DNA from: Nocardia jejuensis NBRC 103114
GTDB taxonomy: Bacteria > Actinomycetota > Actinomycetes > Mycobacteriales > Mycobacteriaceae
DNA length: 64,000 nucleotides
Assembly (NCBI RefSeq): GCF_001613145.1
Contig: NZ_BDBU01000016.1
Coordinates: 1-64,000 of the forward strand
Direction of reading: 5' to 3'
A program made the position numbers and the translations under genes. Numbering within the stretch: the first letter of the stretch is position 1; each line of letters starts with the position of its first letter. This document shows, piece after piece, positions 35,473 through 44,799 of this stretch. Under the pieces are notes generated by a model, which searched no databases, was not told the DNA's origin, and was given only the letters and a program-made list of their open reading frames with translations.

Positions 35473-35597
35473 GCGGGTGTGCGGTGTGGTCCGGTGGGTG
35501 GCGTGCGTGGTCCCCCAGTCGTCATCCGATGGCCGCCGGTCGACGCGGAACCGGCTCTAGGCTTTTCCGGTCAGCACCACTTCGAGGGATCCGGACG

Positions 35598-36467
35598 ATG
35601 AGAACCGAACAATTCATTTTCAGCAACGACGGCGATCGACTGGTGGGGGTTCTGCACCTGCCCGAGGGCGACGCCCTCGCCGCCGTGGTCACGAGCGGTC
35701 CGCTCACCTCGGTCAAGGAGCAGGCATCCGGGGCGTACGCCCGCGCCCTGGCCGAGCGCGGATTCGCCGCGCTGGCCTTCGATCACCGCACCTTCGGTGA
35801 GAGCGAAGGGCAGCCGCGGCAGTTCGAGAATCCGATCGGCAAGGCGCAGGACATTCGCCGGGCCGTGACGGCGCTGCTCGCCGATGAGCGGACCCGGGAG
35901 CTGCCCGTGGTCGCGGTCGGCGTCTGCGCGGGAGCCGGATACATGGCCCGCGCGGTCGCGGACGATCCGCGGATTCGGTCATTCGCGGGCGTGGCCGGGT
36001 ACTACTCCGACATCGCCGCCGCCCCGCCCAGTCAGGAGGCCATCGCGCGGGGGCGCGCCGCCGAGCGGGTATGGCGCGACACCGGCGTCGCGGAGACGAT
36101 CCCGGCGGTCGCGCCGGACGGCGGTGATGTGGGCATGCCGCTGCGAGAGGCCTACGAGTACTACGGCACCGCCCGGGGCGCGGTGCCCAACTACACCAAC
36201 GGATTCGCCGTGCAATCCTTCGCGTACACAAGCGATTTCGACACCATCGAGGCCGCCGCCCGGCTCGCGGTCCCGTACACGATGGTGCATTCGGAGAACG
36301 CGCTCGTCCCGGCCTTCGCGCGTAAGTTCTACGCGACGGTGTCGAGCCCCGAGTCCGAGCTGTGGCTGGACTCGGTGGGGCAGATCGACTTCTACGACGA
36401 TCCGCGACTCATCGACGCCGCCGCGGACGCGGCCGCCGCACTGTTCCGAACCACGCTGGCTCACTGA
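35598..36467 (+). CDS. Alpha/beta hydrolase (dienelactone-hydrolase/YcjY-like)
   Basis: 289 residues. LPEGDALAAVVTSGPLTSVKEQASGAYARALAERGFAALAFDHRTFGES leads into VGVCAGAGYMAR, a modified nucleophile elbow with Cys in GVCAGAG instead of Ser. A dienelactone-hydrolase-like Cys nucleophile is therefore possible. Soluble. The frame is open upstream into the duplicated region, but family similarity begins at MRTEQF. Downstream is a decayed AraC gene on the other strand. Confidence 0.78.
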   Translation: MRTEQFIFSNDGDRLVGVLHLPEGDALAAVVTSGPLTSVKEQASGAYARALAERGFAALAFDHRTFGESEGQPRQFENPIGKAQDIRRAVTALLADERTRELPVVAVGVCAGAGYMARAVADDPRIRSFAGVAGYYSDIAAAPPSQEAIARGRAAERVWRDTGVAETIPAVAPDGGDVGMPLREAYEYYGTARGAVPNYTNGFAVQSFAYTSDFDTIEAAARLAVPYTMVHSENALVPAFARKFYATVSSPESELWLDSVGQIDFYDDPRLIDAAADAAAALFRTTLAH

Positions 36468-37022
36468 ACGATCGAGGCGCGCCCGTCGGTGCGGACCGGC
36501 GAGGGGTCGGTCCGGAAGCTGCCGGGGCTCCGCCCCGTCCACTGGACGAACGCCCGGCGTAGCGCCCTGGCGTCGGAATAGCCGACGCGGGCCGCCACCG
36601 CCTGGACGGTGAGTTCGGTGTCGCGCAGCAGATCCATGGCGCGCGCCCGGCGCACCTGGTCGACCTCGTCCCGCCAGCTGGTGTCGAGGTCGGTCAGCCT
36701 GCGCTGCACAGTGCGTGGGCTGGTTGCCAATCGGGCGGCCACCACCGCGAGGCTCAAGTCGCCGCGTGCCAGCGCATCGGAGACCGCGCGGTGGAAGCGG
36801 TCGAGCCACGACGGCGCACAACCCCGCTCCGGGCCCGCCCGCGAACCCGATGATCTCCCACATCCGCCACGCGGACTCGATGGGAACCCGCACCCGGTCG
36901 TTCGCGAACTGCGCCGTGTCCACCGCGACGGAACCGGTCAGCTGCGCCGGTGAAATCCCCAGGGACAACGCCGTCCGCTGGAGCATGAGCGCGGTGCGCG
37001 CGGGGATGGAGCCTTCGATCAC
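36461..37022 (-). pseudogene. AraC family regulator, decayed (internal deletion and frameshift)
   Basis: The C-terminal HTH is intact: WLDRFHRAVSDALARGD, LSLAVVAARLATSPRTVQRRL, LTVQAVAARVGYSDARALRRAF. About 66 residues of the N-terminal ligand domain (VIEGSIPARTALMLQRTALSLGI to AWRMWEII) lie upstream in a different frame, and the junction is near 36815-36830. The family is normally about 330 residues, so roughly 100-130 residues are missing. The GTG at 37022 is the likely original start. Could instead be a sequencing error plus a short variant, but the missing middle argues for decay. Confidence 0.72.
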
Positions 37023-37153
37023 CGGCGGAGCATATCGGGAGAAAATACCGGAAGGTTTGCTGGTCGGGCGGTCGCGGGTGTGTGGGAAAGGCCTGTCGAT
37101 CGACGAGTCGCCGGATACGCTGGGCTGGAACAGGTCTCGCGAACGGGGGCATC

Positions 37154-37987
37154 GTGGAGCAGGGGCAGCCGAGTCGCACGGCATTGTCGATCGCCTTGAT
37201 TCGAGCCGTGCACCAGGCGAGCCCGCCGCCGAGGCTGTGTGATGACCCGCTGGCCGCGGCGATTTCCGGGGTGCCGCTCGGCGAAGTGACCGCCGCACAC
37301 GAGAATTGGATCCCGGAGCAGCTGCACCCCTGGATCCTCGCCAGGTTCCAGGTGGCGGAGGACGCGATCGCGGCCGCCGCCGCTACCGGAACCCGCCAAT
37401 TGGTGATCCTCGGCGCCGGCCTCGACACCTTCGCCTACCGCAACCCCCATCCCGATCTGGTGGTGTTCGAAGTGGACCATCCGAGCACCCAGGCATGGAA
37501 GCGAGAACGGTTGCGGGCGGCCGATATCGAGGTCCCGCCGTCGGTCTGCTTCGTCCCCGCGGACTTCGAAGACCGACGCTGGGACGAGGCACTCGACCCC
37601 GTCGGTTTCGACCGCACAGCCCCGACGATCTTCCTCTGCCTCGGCGTCGTGATGTACCTGACCCGCCCCGCCACCCTGAACCTGCTCTCCCGCACCGCCG
37701 CACTCGACGCCCCCACCCACCTCATCCTCGACTACACCGACCCCTCCGCCGCCCAACCCGCCCACCGCCGCGCCGTCGGCGACGCGGTCCTGTCCGAAGT
37801 CGCCGACCAGGGCGAACCCTGGCAATGCTTCTTCACCCCGCCCGAACTGACCCGAGAACTCGAAGCCCTCGGCTACGACGAGATCACCGACGCCACAGTC
37901 CCGGAAGTCCTGACTCGCTACGGCTTCACCCCCACCCCCGACCACGACGTCTTCTCCGGCCACATCACCCACGCCACCCGGCGCTAG
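37154..37987 (+). CDS. Class I SAM methyltransferase, leucine-carboxyl-methyltransferase-like (TIGR00027 type)
   Basis: 277 residues. SRTALSIALIRAVHQ, LVILGAGLDTFAYRNPHPDLVVFEVDHPSTQAWKRERL and FLCLGVVMYLTRPATLNLL match the large putative O-methyltransferase family expanded in mycobacteria and Nocardia. Substrate unknown. GTG start. Divergent from the decayed AraC gene. Confidence 0.86.
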   Translation: MEQGQPSRTALSIALIRAVHQASPPPRLCDDPLAAAISGVPLGEVTAAHENWIPEQLHPWILARFQVAEDAIAAAAATGTRQLVILGAGLDTFAYRNPHPDLVVFEVDHPSTQAWKRERLRAADIEVPPSVCFVPADFEDRRWDEALDPVGFDRTAPTIFLCLGVVMYLTRPATLNLLSRTAALDAPTHLILDYTDPSAAQPAHRRAVGDAVLSEVADQGEPWQCFFTPPELTRELEALGYDEITDATVPEVLTRYGFTPTPDHDVFSGHITHATRR

Positions 37988-38122
37988 GGACGCCCTCTCG
38001 GTGCACAGCGGCAGCATGGCCGGCGCCGGCTCGACAAGGTCGCGCGTCGCGGCTCGACGGATCCTACGCGTCTTCGATCGGTTGAATCATGCAGTTGCGC
38101 AGAAGGATTCGTGACAGTTCGG

Positions 38123-38168
38123 GCTGCCGGGATCGGTCCGACGCAGCTGCCGGGATCGGTCCGACGCA
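38123..38168 (+). repeat. Two tandem 23-bp repeats upstream of the desaturase operon
   Basis: A 23-bp unit beginning GCTGCCGGGATC occurs at 38123-38145 and 38146-38168 without a mismatch. Noncoding. Confidence 0.85.
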
Positions 38169-38210
38169 GGGGGTCTCCGGGCTGGTTCCGGTCGGCAATC
38201 GACAGTTTCA

Positions 38211-38226
38211 GTGTACAGTTGTACAC
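38211..38226. promoter_or_regulatory. Perfect palindrome GTGTACA-N2-TGTACAC
   Basis: Perfect 7-bp arms with a 2-nt spacer, 18 bp before the reductase start and overlapping the likely promoter/leader. Candidate operator for a TetR-type fatty-acid regulator of the desaturase pair. Confidence 0.65.
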
Positions 38227-38244
38227 AGAAATTGAGGAGTTGCT

Positions 38245-39360
38245 GTGGGCCTCTTGAAATGGAGCACTCGTCCGACCGTCGACATCGACGCGAAGAAACC
38301 CCAGGTCAACGTCTTGCGTGGACTGCTGGCGCGGGCCACCACGCCGCTGCTGCCTGACGACTATCTGCACCTGATCAATCCGCTGTGGACCGCCCGTGAA
38401 CATCGCGGGAAGGTCATCGACGTGGTGAAGGAGACCGAGGACACCGCTACGGTGACGATCCGTACCGGGTGGGGGTTTCCGGCCGCGTACAAACCGGGTC
38501 AGTATGTCGGGATCGGGTTGCAGCTGGATGGGCGGTGGCGGTGGCGGTCCTATTCGCTCACCTCGATCGTGGGGTCGGCGGACAACAAGACGATCGCGAT
38601 CACGGTGAAGGCCAATCCCGACGGGTTCCTGTCGTCGCATCTGGTGGACGGGGTCGAGCCCTCCACCATCATCCGATTGGCCGCGCCGCGGGGTGATTTC
38701 CATCTGCCGGAACCGATTCCGGGCAAGATCCTGTTCGTCACGGCGGGCAGTGGGATCACCCCGGTGATCGCCATGCTGCGCTCGCTCGCAGCACGCGGCC
38801 AGCGGCCCGATATCCACCACATACATTCCGCGCCGACCCGCGACGACGTCATCTTCCTCGACGAGATGGAAGCTCTCGCCGAACAGGTGCCGAGCTACGA
38901 GTTGCGCCTGCAGCTCACCAGGGAGATGGGCAAGGTCTCGGTGTCCCGTCTCGAAGAGTGGGTACCCGACTGGCGTGAGCGCGAATGCTGGGCCTGCGGA
39001 CCGCCGGCCCTGCTGGACGCGATGGAATCGCACTACGAGGGCGGCGGCCTGCGCGAACGCCTGCACGTCGAACGCTTCGCCATCGCCCGCACCGATCACG
39101 GCGGTGAGGGTGGGACGGTGCGGTTCGCCGTCTCGGACAAGACGGTCGAGATCGACGGCGCGACAACACTTCTCGAGGCGGGCGAAAAGCTGGGCATCCA
39201 GATGCCGTTCGGCTGCCGGATGGGCATCTGCAAGACCTGTGTCCTGCCGCTCGCGGGCGGCTACGTCCGCGACCTGCGCACCGGTGAGGAGCGCCGCGAA
39301 GGAGAACGAATTCAAACGTGCATCAGCAGTGCCTCTGGTGAATGCACTCTCGATATCTAG
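38245..39360 (+). CDS. NAD(P)H oxidoreductase for stearoyl-CoA desaturase (Rv3230c-like)
   Basis: 371 residues. FAD-binding ferredoxin-reductase domain (RWRSYSLTS), NAD(P) domain (FVTAGSGITPVIAML, CWACGPP) and a C-terminal plant-type [2Fe-2S] domain with Cys324, Cys329, Cys332 and Cys359 (CRMGICKTC, CIS). Delivers electrons to the membrane desaturase encoded 8 bp downstream. Regulated by the palindrome upstream, by inference. Confidence 0.92.
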   Translation: MGLLKWSTRPTVDIDAKKPQVNVLRGLLARATTPLLPDDYLHLINPLWTAREHRGKVIDVVKETEDTATVTIRTGWGFPAAYKPGQYVGIGLQLDGRWRWRSYSLTSIVGSADNKTIAITVKANPDGFLSSHLVDGVEPSTIIRLAAPRGDFHLPEPIPGKILFVTAGSGITPVIAMLRSLAARGQRPDIHHIHSAPTRDDVIFLDEMEALAEQVPSYELRLQLTREMGKVSVSRLEEWVPDWRERECWACGPPALLDAMESHYEGGGLRERLHVERFAIARTDHGGEGGTVRFAVSDKTVEIDGATTLLEAGEKLGIQMPFGCRMGICKTCVLPLAGGYVRDLRTGEERREGERIQTCISSASGECTLDI

Positions 39361-39368
39361 GAGGCCCC

Positions 39369-40607
39369 GTGGCCATTACCGACATCGATACCTACGCACA
39401 TCTGACCAAGGACGACGTCGAGGCTCTCGGCGCCGAACTCGACGCCATCCGCCGCGACATCGAGGAGTCGCGCGGCGTCGATGACGCCCGCTACATCCGG
39501 CGCGCCATCGCGATCCACCGCGCACTGGCGGTCGCCGGCCGCGTCGCCCTGATGTTCAGCAACCGCAAGCCCGCCTGGCTCGCGGGCACCGCGATGCTCT
39601 CGCTGGCCAAGATCATCGAGAACATGGAGCTCGGCCACAACGTCATGCACGGGCAGTGGGACTGGATGAACGATCCGGAGATCCACTCGTCCTCGTGGGA
39701 GTGGGACACCACCTGCCCCAGCGTGCAGTGGAAGCATTCGCACAACTTCGTGCACCACAAGTACACCAATATCGTCGGGATGGACGACGACGTCGGTTAC
39801 GGCATCCTGCGCGTGACGCGTGACCAGCGCTGGGAATGGTGGAACGTCGGAAACCCTGTCTACAACCTGATTCTCGGCACGTTCTTCGAGTGGGGCGTGG
39901 CCCTGCACCACCTCGAGGTGGAGAAGCTTCGCAGCGGCGACAAGCAGTGGCGCCAGGCGTTCCGGGATCTGCGCATCATCGGAACCAAGGTCGGCAAGCA
40001 GGCCGCCAAGGACTACCTGATTTTCCCCGCGCTGGCCGGAAAGAACTGGAAGACAACCCTCACGGCCGATGCCACCGCCAACTTCGTCCGCAACTACTGG
40101 ACCTACATGGTGATCTTCTGCGGCCATTTCCCCGACGGCGCGGAGAAATTCACCGTCGCGGAGTTCGAAGCCGAGGATCAGCCCCGCTGGTATCTGCGGC
40201 AGATGCTGGGATCGGCCAACTTCCGAGCCGGACCGCTGATGCGCTTCATGAGCGGCAACCTCAGCCACCAGATCGAACACCACCTGTACCCCGACCTCCC
40301 GAGCAACCGCTACGAGGAGATCGGAGTGCGCGTGCGGGAACTGTGCGACAAGTACGACCTCCCGTACACGACCGGATCCCTCGGCGGCCAGTACCTGCAG
40401 TCGTTCCGCACGATCGCCAAACTGGCCCTGCCGAACGCCCTGCTCCGAGCGACCACCGACGACGCCCCCGAAACCGCGTCGGAACTCCGATTCGCCATTC
40501 GCGAAGGCATCCAGACCCACTTCGGTGCCGACCCCGAAACGGGCAAGCGCCGCGGGCTCCGCACGGCCCTGCGCGAGTTGAAGCGGGCGCCGGTACGAAC
40601 CAGCTGA
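39369..40607 (+). CDS. desA3: Stearoyl-CoA delta-9 desaturase, DesA3-like
   Basis: 412 residues, integral membrane di-iron enzyme. Histidine boxes HNVMH (90-94), HSHNFVHH (123-130) and HQIEHH (300-305). Makes oleoyl-CoA for membrane lipids using the reductase encoded just upstream, the Rv3230c-Rv3229c order of M. tuberculosis. GTG start with AGGAGG (39359-39364) overlapping the reductase stop. Confidence 0.92.
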   Translation: MAITDIDTYAHLTKDDVEALGAELDAIRRDIEESRGVDDARYIRRAIAIHRALAVAGRVALMFSNRKPAWLAGTAMLSLAKIIENMELGHNVMHGQWDWMNDPEIHSSSWEWDTTCPSVQWKHSHNFVHHKYTNIVGMDDDVGYGILRVTRDQRWEWWNVGNPVYNLILGTFFEWGVALHHLEVEKLRSGDKQWRQAFRDLRIIGTKVGKQAAKDYLIFPALAGKNWKTTLTADATANFVRNYWTYMVIFCGHFPDGAEKFTVAEFEAEDQPRWYLRQMLGSANFRAGPLMRFMSGNLSHQIEHHLYPDLPSNRYEEIGVRVRELCDKYDLPYTTGSLGGQYLQSFRTIAKLALPNALLRATTDDAPETASELRFAIREGIQTHFGADPETGKRRGLRTALRELKRAPVRTS

Positions 40608-41119
40608 CGCCGGGTTACGAATTCCGGGACCTTCGGGAGAGTGCGGACCGGCCGGCACACCACGCCTGGGCCTGCGCGATATCGGCCGCCGCAGTCCAGT
40701 CCGCCGATGATCGCGGCCGGAGCCGTGCGGGTACAGATGGGCGCGCACCGATGCGATGGTGCCGATCGGGGCGGCTTGCGGATCGTCGATGCCACACCCG
40801 CTGACAATCTCCGTTCCGAATCCTGATCACGCAGTCCGCGACACGCCGTCGTGGGCACATATACCCATCTCACGTGGCGATCGGCAGTTTCACCCGTAAA
40901 GGGTGAGGCCGAGACACGGAAAACCGCCTTATGTTCCCGGTATGGGAACGGTGATCGGTGATGCGCCGCCGGTGGCGGTCGGTATGGCGATCTCGCCGAT
41001 TCCGATGCTAGCCGCCATCTCGCGGCCGCTGTCGGCGCATGCGGGCGGCGCGGTGATCGGCAAGGATCCGGGTGGCCTGTGAGCGCATGTCCCCGACGAC
41101 TGGTGAACAGGAGAGACGA
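40608..41119. other. Intergenic region with palindromes and a GAP-family remnant
   Basis: 512 bases. Contains palindromes CACCC-N5-GGGTG (40891-40905) and GTTCCC-N5-GGGAAC (40933-40949) and a short remnant gene (40942-41082). Nothing else is recognised before 40891. Confidence 0.6.
40942..41082 (+). pseudogene. N-terminal remnant of a GAP/Sap-like membrane protein
   Basis: 46 codons: MGTVIGDAPPVAVGMAISPI, then PMLAAISRPLSAHAGG and a stop. The start resembles GAP-family (sulfolipid-addressing-type) membrane proteins, which begin with a similar VIGD...AVG.AISPIPI.A segment and continue for about 200 residues. The rest is missing. Too short to be sure. Confidence 0.4.
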
Positions 41120-42523
41120 ATGGTGAATCCGTCGTTGCCCGGCCGGTTGGCGCGGGTCGGTATGTCCGGCGAGCTGCCCGAGCGCGCGGATCTGCCGGTG
41201 ATCTTCGACGAGCTGGACTATCAGCTCGCCTGCCAGGTGTACCTGTGGGCGTTGCCGCTGGTGTCGTACGCCCAGTGGGAACAGCAGCATCGAGAGGTGT
41301 TCGGCGCCACCGACTTCGACCTGGTTCACTACGTCAGCTACGCCGACCGCCTGGGCTTGATCACCGCGAACGCCACCACCCCGTACATCCTGAACTTCAT
41401 CGACCTCGACGCGACCGGGCCGCTGGTCGTGGAGGTGCCCGCCGGACATACCGCGGGTGGGTTCTCCGACTTCTGGCAGCGTGAATTCGGAATCCTCGGC
41501 GAAATGGGGCCCGACGGCGGACGCGGCGGCCGCCACCTGATCCTGCCGCCCGGCCACGATACGCCGAAGCTGGACGGCGACTACTACATTCATCAGGCAA
41601 CCGGGACGAACGTGATGTTCGGATTCCGCACCCTGGACCCGGACCCGGAACGCTCGCGCGCCCTGGTCGATCAGGTGCGGGTCCGGCCCCTCACCGGTGA
41701 GGCGCCCCCGACTCGACTCATCTCGCCGCAGGGCCGGCCCTGGTCCGGCGACCAGCCGCGCGGCCTCGACTATTGGATTCGCCTGCACGATATCTATCAG
41801 CGCGAAATCGTCGACGAACGCGACCGCTTCTACCTCGCCATGCTCAAACAACTGGGCATCGAGAAGGGCACACCCTTCGAGCCCGACGAGCGACTCTCCG
41901 CCATCCTGCGGGACGGTGCGGCGGCGGGAGAGCTCATGGCACAGGCGAACTCGTTCGCCAAACGCTTCCCGGGCGCGATGTACTGGCCCGATCGGCGCTG
42001 GGATCTGGTCCTGCAACTCGACCACTCGAATCAGCGCGCGTCCGGTTACGACCAGTTGCTCGAACGCGCCGCCTGGTTCTACGAGGCGGTCAGCTTCTCC
42101 TCCGCGATGAAGAGTCAGACCCCGGGGGTCGGCCAGGCCTACCTGGGCGCCTACACCGATGCCGACGGTGAGTGGCTCGACGGCGGAGAGTCCTACACCC
42201 TGCGTGTTCCGGCGAACCCGCCCGCGAAACTCTTCTGGTCGGTCACGGTGTACGACGCCTGGACTCGCTGTCTGATCGACAACGAGCAGCAGCGCGGGGA
42301 TCGCGGTTCTCGCGATCCGGAACTCGTGATGAACGAGGACGGATCGGTCGACGTGTACTTCGGCCCGACGCCGCCGGACAGCGGCACCACGAACTGGATC
42401 CAGACCATCCCCGGCAAGCACTGGTTCTCCTACGCCCGCTTCTACGGTCCATTGGAACCGTACTTCGATCGCAGCTGGAAGCTCGGTGACATCACCCGCG
42501 CGGCCCGGGCCTCGAGTAGCTAA
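41120..42523 (+). CDS. DUF1254/DUF1214 domain protein (cytosolic)
   Basis: 467 residues, no signal peptide. The N-terminal DUF1254 part (QVYLWALPLVSYAQW, ATTPYILNFIDLDATGPLVVEVPAG) and C-terminal DUF1214 part (YTLRVPANPPAKLFWSVTVYDAWTRCLID, DVYFGP, NWIQTIPGKHWFSYARFYGPLEPYF) are both present. CAGGAGAG precedes the ATG. Function unknown. It is followed by a second, exported DUF1254 protein, so the two likely act on related substrates. Confidence 0.85.
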   Translation: MVNPSLPGRLARVGMSGELPERADLPVIFDELDYQLACQVYLWALPLVSYAQWEQQHREVFGATDFDLVHYVSYADRLGLITANATTPYILNFIDLDATGPLVVEVPAGHTAGGFSDFWQREFGILGEMGPDGGRGGRHLILPPGHDTPKLDGDYYIHQATGTNVMFGFRTLDPDPERSRALVDQVRVRPLTGEAPPTRLISPQGRPWSGDQPRGLDYWIRLHDIYQREIVDERDRFYLAMLKQLGIEKGTPFEPDERLSAILRDGAAAGELMAQANSFAKRFPGAMYWPDRRWDLVLQLDHSNQRASGYDQLLERAAWFYEAVSFSSAMKSQTPGVGQAYLGAYTDADGEWLDGGESYTLRVPANPPAKLFWSVTVYDAWTRCLIDNEQQRGDRGSRDPELVMNEDGSVDVYFGPTPPDSGTTNWIQTIPGKHWFSYARFYGPLEPYFDRSWKLGDITRAARASSS

Positions 42524-42631
42524 CGCGTTACGACCCTGCGGCACAAGACATCCGACTGATTTCCGGTTCCAACAGCGATACCGCACTGCGCCTCACGCTC
42601 TGTCCCGAGACCTGCCGTCCAGAGGAGAATC

Positions 42632-44104
42632 ATGCGTGAAGACCGGGAAGTCGCCCAGCGGGGAACCGGGTCAGGCGCCCGGGGTGGGCGGTCGCGACGC
42701 TCGTTCTTCGGGCTCGCCGCGGCGGGTACCGCGGCCTTCGCGCTGGCGGCCTGCTCCTCGGACAACACATCCTCGGACAGCGGTTCCGGGTCGAGTGCCG
42801 CCGGTTCCGGATCCGAGGACCCCAAGTCGATTGCCATCGACGCCTACGTATTCGGATATCCGCTGGTGCTCATGGACGTCACCCGGACACAGGCGGAGGC
42901 GGTGACACCAGTCAATCGGTTCCAGCACGCCACCACCCTGCCCGGTCCGGAGCGCCGGGACGTGGTCCGGCTCAACCTCGACACCCTGTACTCGATGGCC
43001 TGGCTGGATCTCGCGGCCGAGCCGGTCGTGCTGCAGATACCCGAGGTGCCGGACAACCGGTACTGGCTCATGCAGATCATGGACGCGTGGAGCAACACCC
43101 AGCACGACCCGGGAAGCGTTCGGCCACAGGTGAAATCGGGTGCGAGTGCCCCGCCCTACACCTACGCGCTGACCGGGCCGGGCTGGTCGGGCAGCCTGCC
43201 CGACAGCGTCACGCAATTGGCCGTGCCGACGCCGACGGCCTGGATTCTGGGGCGCATCGAAGTCAACGGCAATGACGACATCCCCAATGTCGAAGCCGTG
43301 CAACAGAAGATGAAGCTGGTACCACTGAGCGACTGGACGGCCGGGCGCGATGCTCCGGTCGCACCGACCGTACCGGCGGACACCTCCATGCCGCCGGTCA
43401 AGGAGGTTGCCGCGATGGACGCCGCGGCGTTCTTCCAGCGCGTCGACGCGCTACTGGCGGTGAATCCGCCCGCAGCCGCCGACGCCGATGCGATGAGCCG
43501 GTTCGCCAAGATCGGCGTCACACCCGGCGGCACCGTGACCGGTATCTCTGCCGAGGATCTCACCGCGGCGGCAAGTGCGGCCGCACAGCGGATTCAGCAG
43601 TTCGACGATCCCGAGCAGAAAGATGAGAACGGCTGGAAATTCGCCACCGACGTAGGCACCTACGGCACCGACTACCTGTTGCGCGCCAATATCGCTCTGC
43701 AGGGGCTGGGGGCGAATCTTCCACGGGACGCGGTCTACCCGACGATCTTCACCACCGCCGACACCAACGGCACACCCAAGCGCTTCCGGCTGCGCTTCGC
43801 TGCGGGACAAACCCCGCCGGTCGACGCGTTCTGGTCGATCACCGCCTACGACGCCGACGGCTTCCTGATCCCGAATTCGGCGGCCATCTACGCCATCGGC
43901 CACCAGGTGCCGGTCACACTCGATCCGGATGGTTCACTGAACCTGGTGGTCCAGAACGCGGACCCGGGACCCGATGTGCCGCAGGGCAATTGGCTGCCCA
44001 TCCCGGCCGCCGGTCCCTTCTCTCTCACCCTGCGCATGTATTCACCGAAGGACAACGTCATCGACGGCAGCTGGCAAGTGCCCGCGTTGAACACCGTCTC
44101 ATGA
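42632..44104 (+). CDS. DUF1254/DUF1214 lipoprotein with Tat signal
   Basis: 490 residues. Twin-arginine signal RRSFFGLAAAG (Arg22-Arg23) leading to a lipobox FALAAC (Cys41), then a Ser/Gly linker. The DUF1254 domain (AYVFGYPLVLMDVTR, LNLDTLYSMAWLDLAAEPVVLQIPEV) and the DUF1214 domain (FRLRFAAGQTPPVDAFWSITAYDADGFLI, WLPIPAAGPFSLTLRMYSP) follow. Anchored outside the cytoplasmic membrane. 108 bp after its cytosolic paralogue. Confidence 0.88.
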   Translation: MREDREVAQRGTGSGARGGRSRRSFFGLAAAGTAAFALAACSSDNTSSDSGSGSSAAGSGSEDPKSIAIDAYVFGYPLVLMDVTRTQAEAVTPVNRFQHATTLPGPERRDVVRLNLDTLYSMAWLDLAAEPVVLQIPEVPDNRYWLMQIMDAWSNTQHDPGSVRPQVKSGASAPPYTYALTGPGWSGSLPDSVTQLAVPTPTAWILGRIEVNGNDDIPNVEAVQQKMKLVPLSDWTAGRDAPVAPTVPADTSMPPVKEVAAMDAAAFFQRVDALLAVNPPAAADADAMSRFAKIGVTPGGTVTGISAEDLTAAASAAAQRIQQFDDPEQKDENGWKFATDVGTYGTDYLLRANIALQGLGANLPRDAVYPTIFTTADTNGTPKRFRLRFAAGQTPPVDAFWSITAYDADGFLIPNSAAIYAIGHQVPVTLDPDGSLNLVVQNADPGPDVPQGNWLPIPAAGPFSLTLRMYSPKDNVIDGSWQVPALNTVS

Positions 44105-44139
44105 CCCGCACCATCGAGAGCTGAACTCGCGCGGCCGGA

Positions 44140-44799
44140 CTACTCGGGCGAGTGGCTCTCGGTGGTGTGGCCACGCGAATGCAGGCGGGCCCTGGCTCGG
44201 AACGCGAGTTGTTCGTCGAGGGGTTCCTCTACGAGTTCCTCTGCGCCAGGGCGCATTCCGGCGATGCACAGGGCCAGATGGCGTTTCCACGCGGTGTCGG
44301 CGACGCCGCGGGTTGTCTCGATCACGCCGCGCATCGCCCAGAATTGGACCTCGAGGTCGGTGTCGGTGAGGTCTTCGCGAATGTGGCCCGCGGCCTTGGC
44401 CGCGACCAGCAATTCGGCAACGATTCGCCAGTATTCGGCCTTGAGGGCCTGGGTTTCCTCGTCGTTCCACAGGCGCGGGAGGCAGCCCCGTTGGGAGGCG
44501 ATGACCTCGCCCGTCCGGTAGAGCAGCTGTTCCAGGCCGCGGCCGTCGGTGCGGTCGCGCGCCGTGTTCGCGATGACCACCAGGTCGTCCAGGAGCTTGC
44601 GGACCAGGGCGCTGATCAGTGCGTCCTTGGTGGGAAAACGGCGGTAGAGCGTGCCCATTCCGACTCCGGCGACGCGGGCGATCTCATCGACGCTGGCGTC
44701 CATCCCGGACTCGGTGAAGACCAGCTCGGCCGCGTCCAGGAGCCGTTGCCGGTTCTGCGCGGCGTCGCGGCGCAGAACCTTGGGCTCATTCGGATTCAT
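44140..44799 (-). CDS. TetR family regulator of the MFS pump
   Basis: 219 residues. HTH: RQRLLDAAELVFTESGMDASVDEIARVAGVGMGTLYRRFPTKDALI (about 17-63), then a SBP/TetR_C_33-like ligand domain. Its start lies inside the end of the MFS gene (14-bp overlap), so the pump and regulator are coupled. Two CGGAG-N6-CTCCG palindromes upstream of the pump are its probable operators. Confidence 0.9.
   Translation of the reverse strand: MNPNEPKVLRRDAAQNRQRLLDAAELVFTESGMDASVDEIARVAGVGMGTLYRRFPTKDALISALVRKLLDDLVVIANTARDRTDGRGLEQLLYRTGEVIASQRGCLPRLWNDEETQALKAEYWRIVAELLVAAKAAGHIREDLTDTDLEVQFWAMRGVIETTRGVADTAWKRHLALCIAGMRPGAEELVEEPLDEQLAFRARARLHSRGHTTESHSPE

Larger units (their letters stand above)
35184..35597. 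other. Intergenic region with operon promoter and degenerate duplication
   Basis: 414 bases. The left end is the AT-rich promoter of the beta-oxidation operon; the middle holds an imperfect ~100-bp duplication (35273-35472). No intact gene is supported. Confidence 0.6.
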
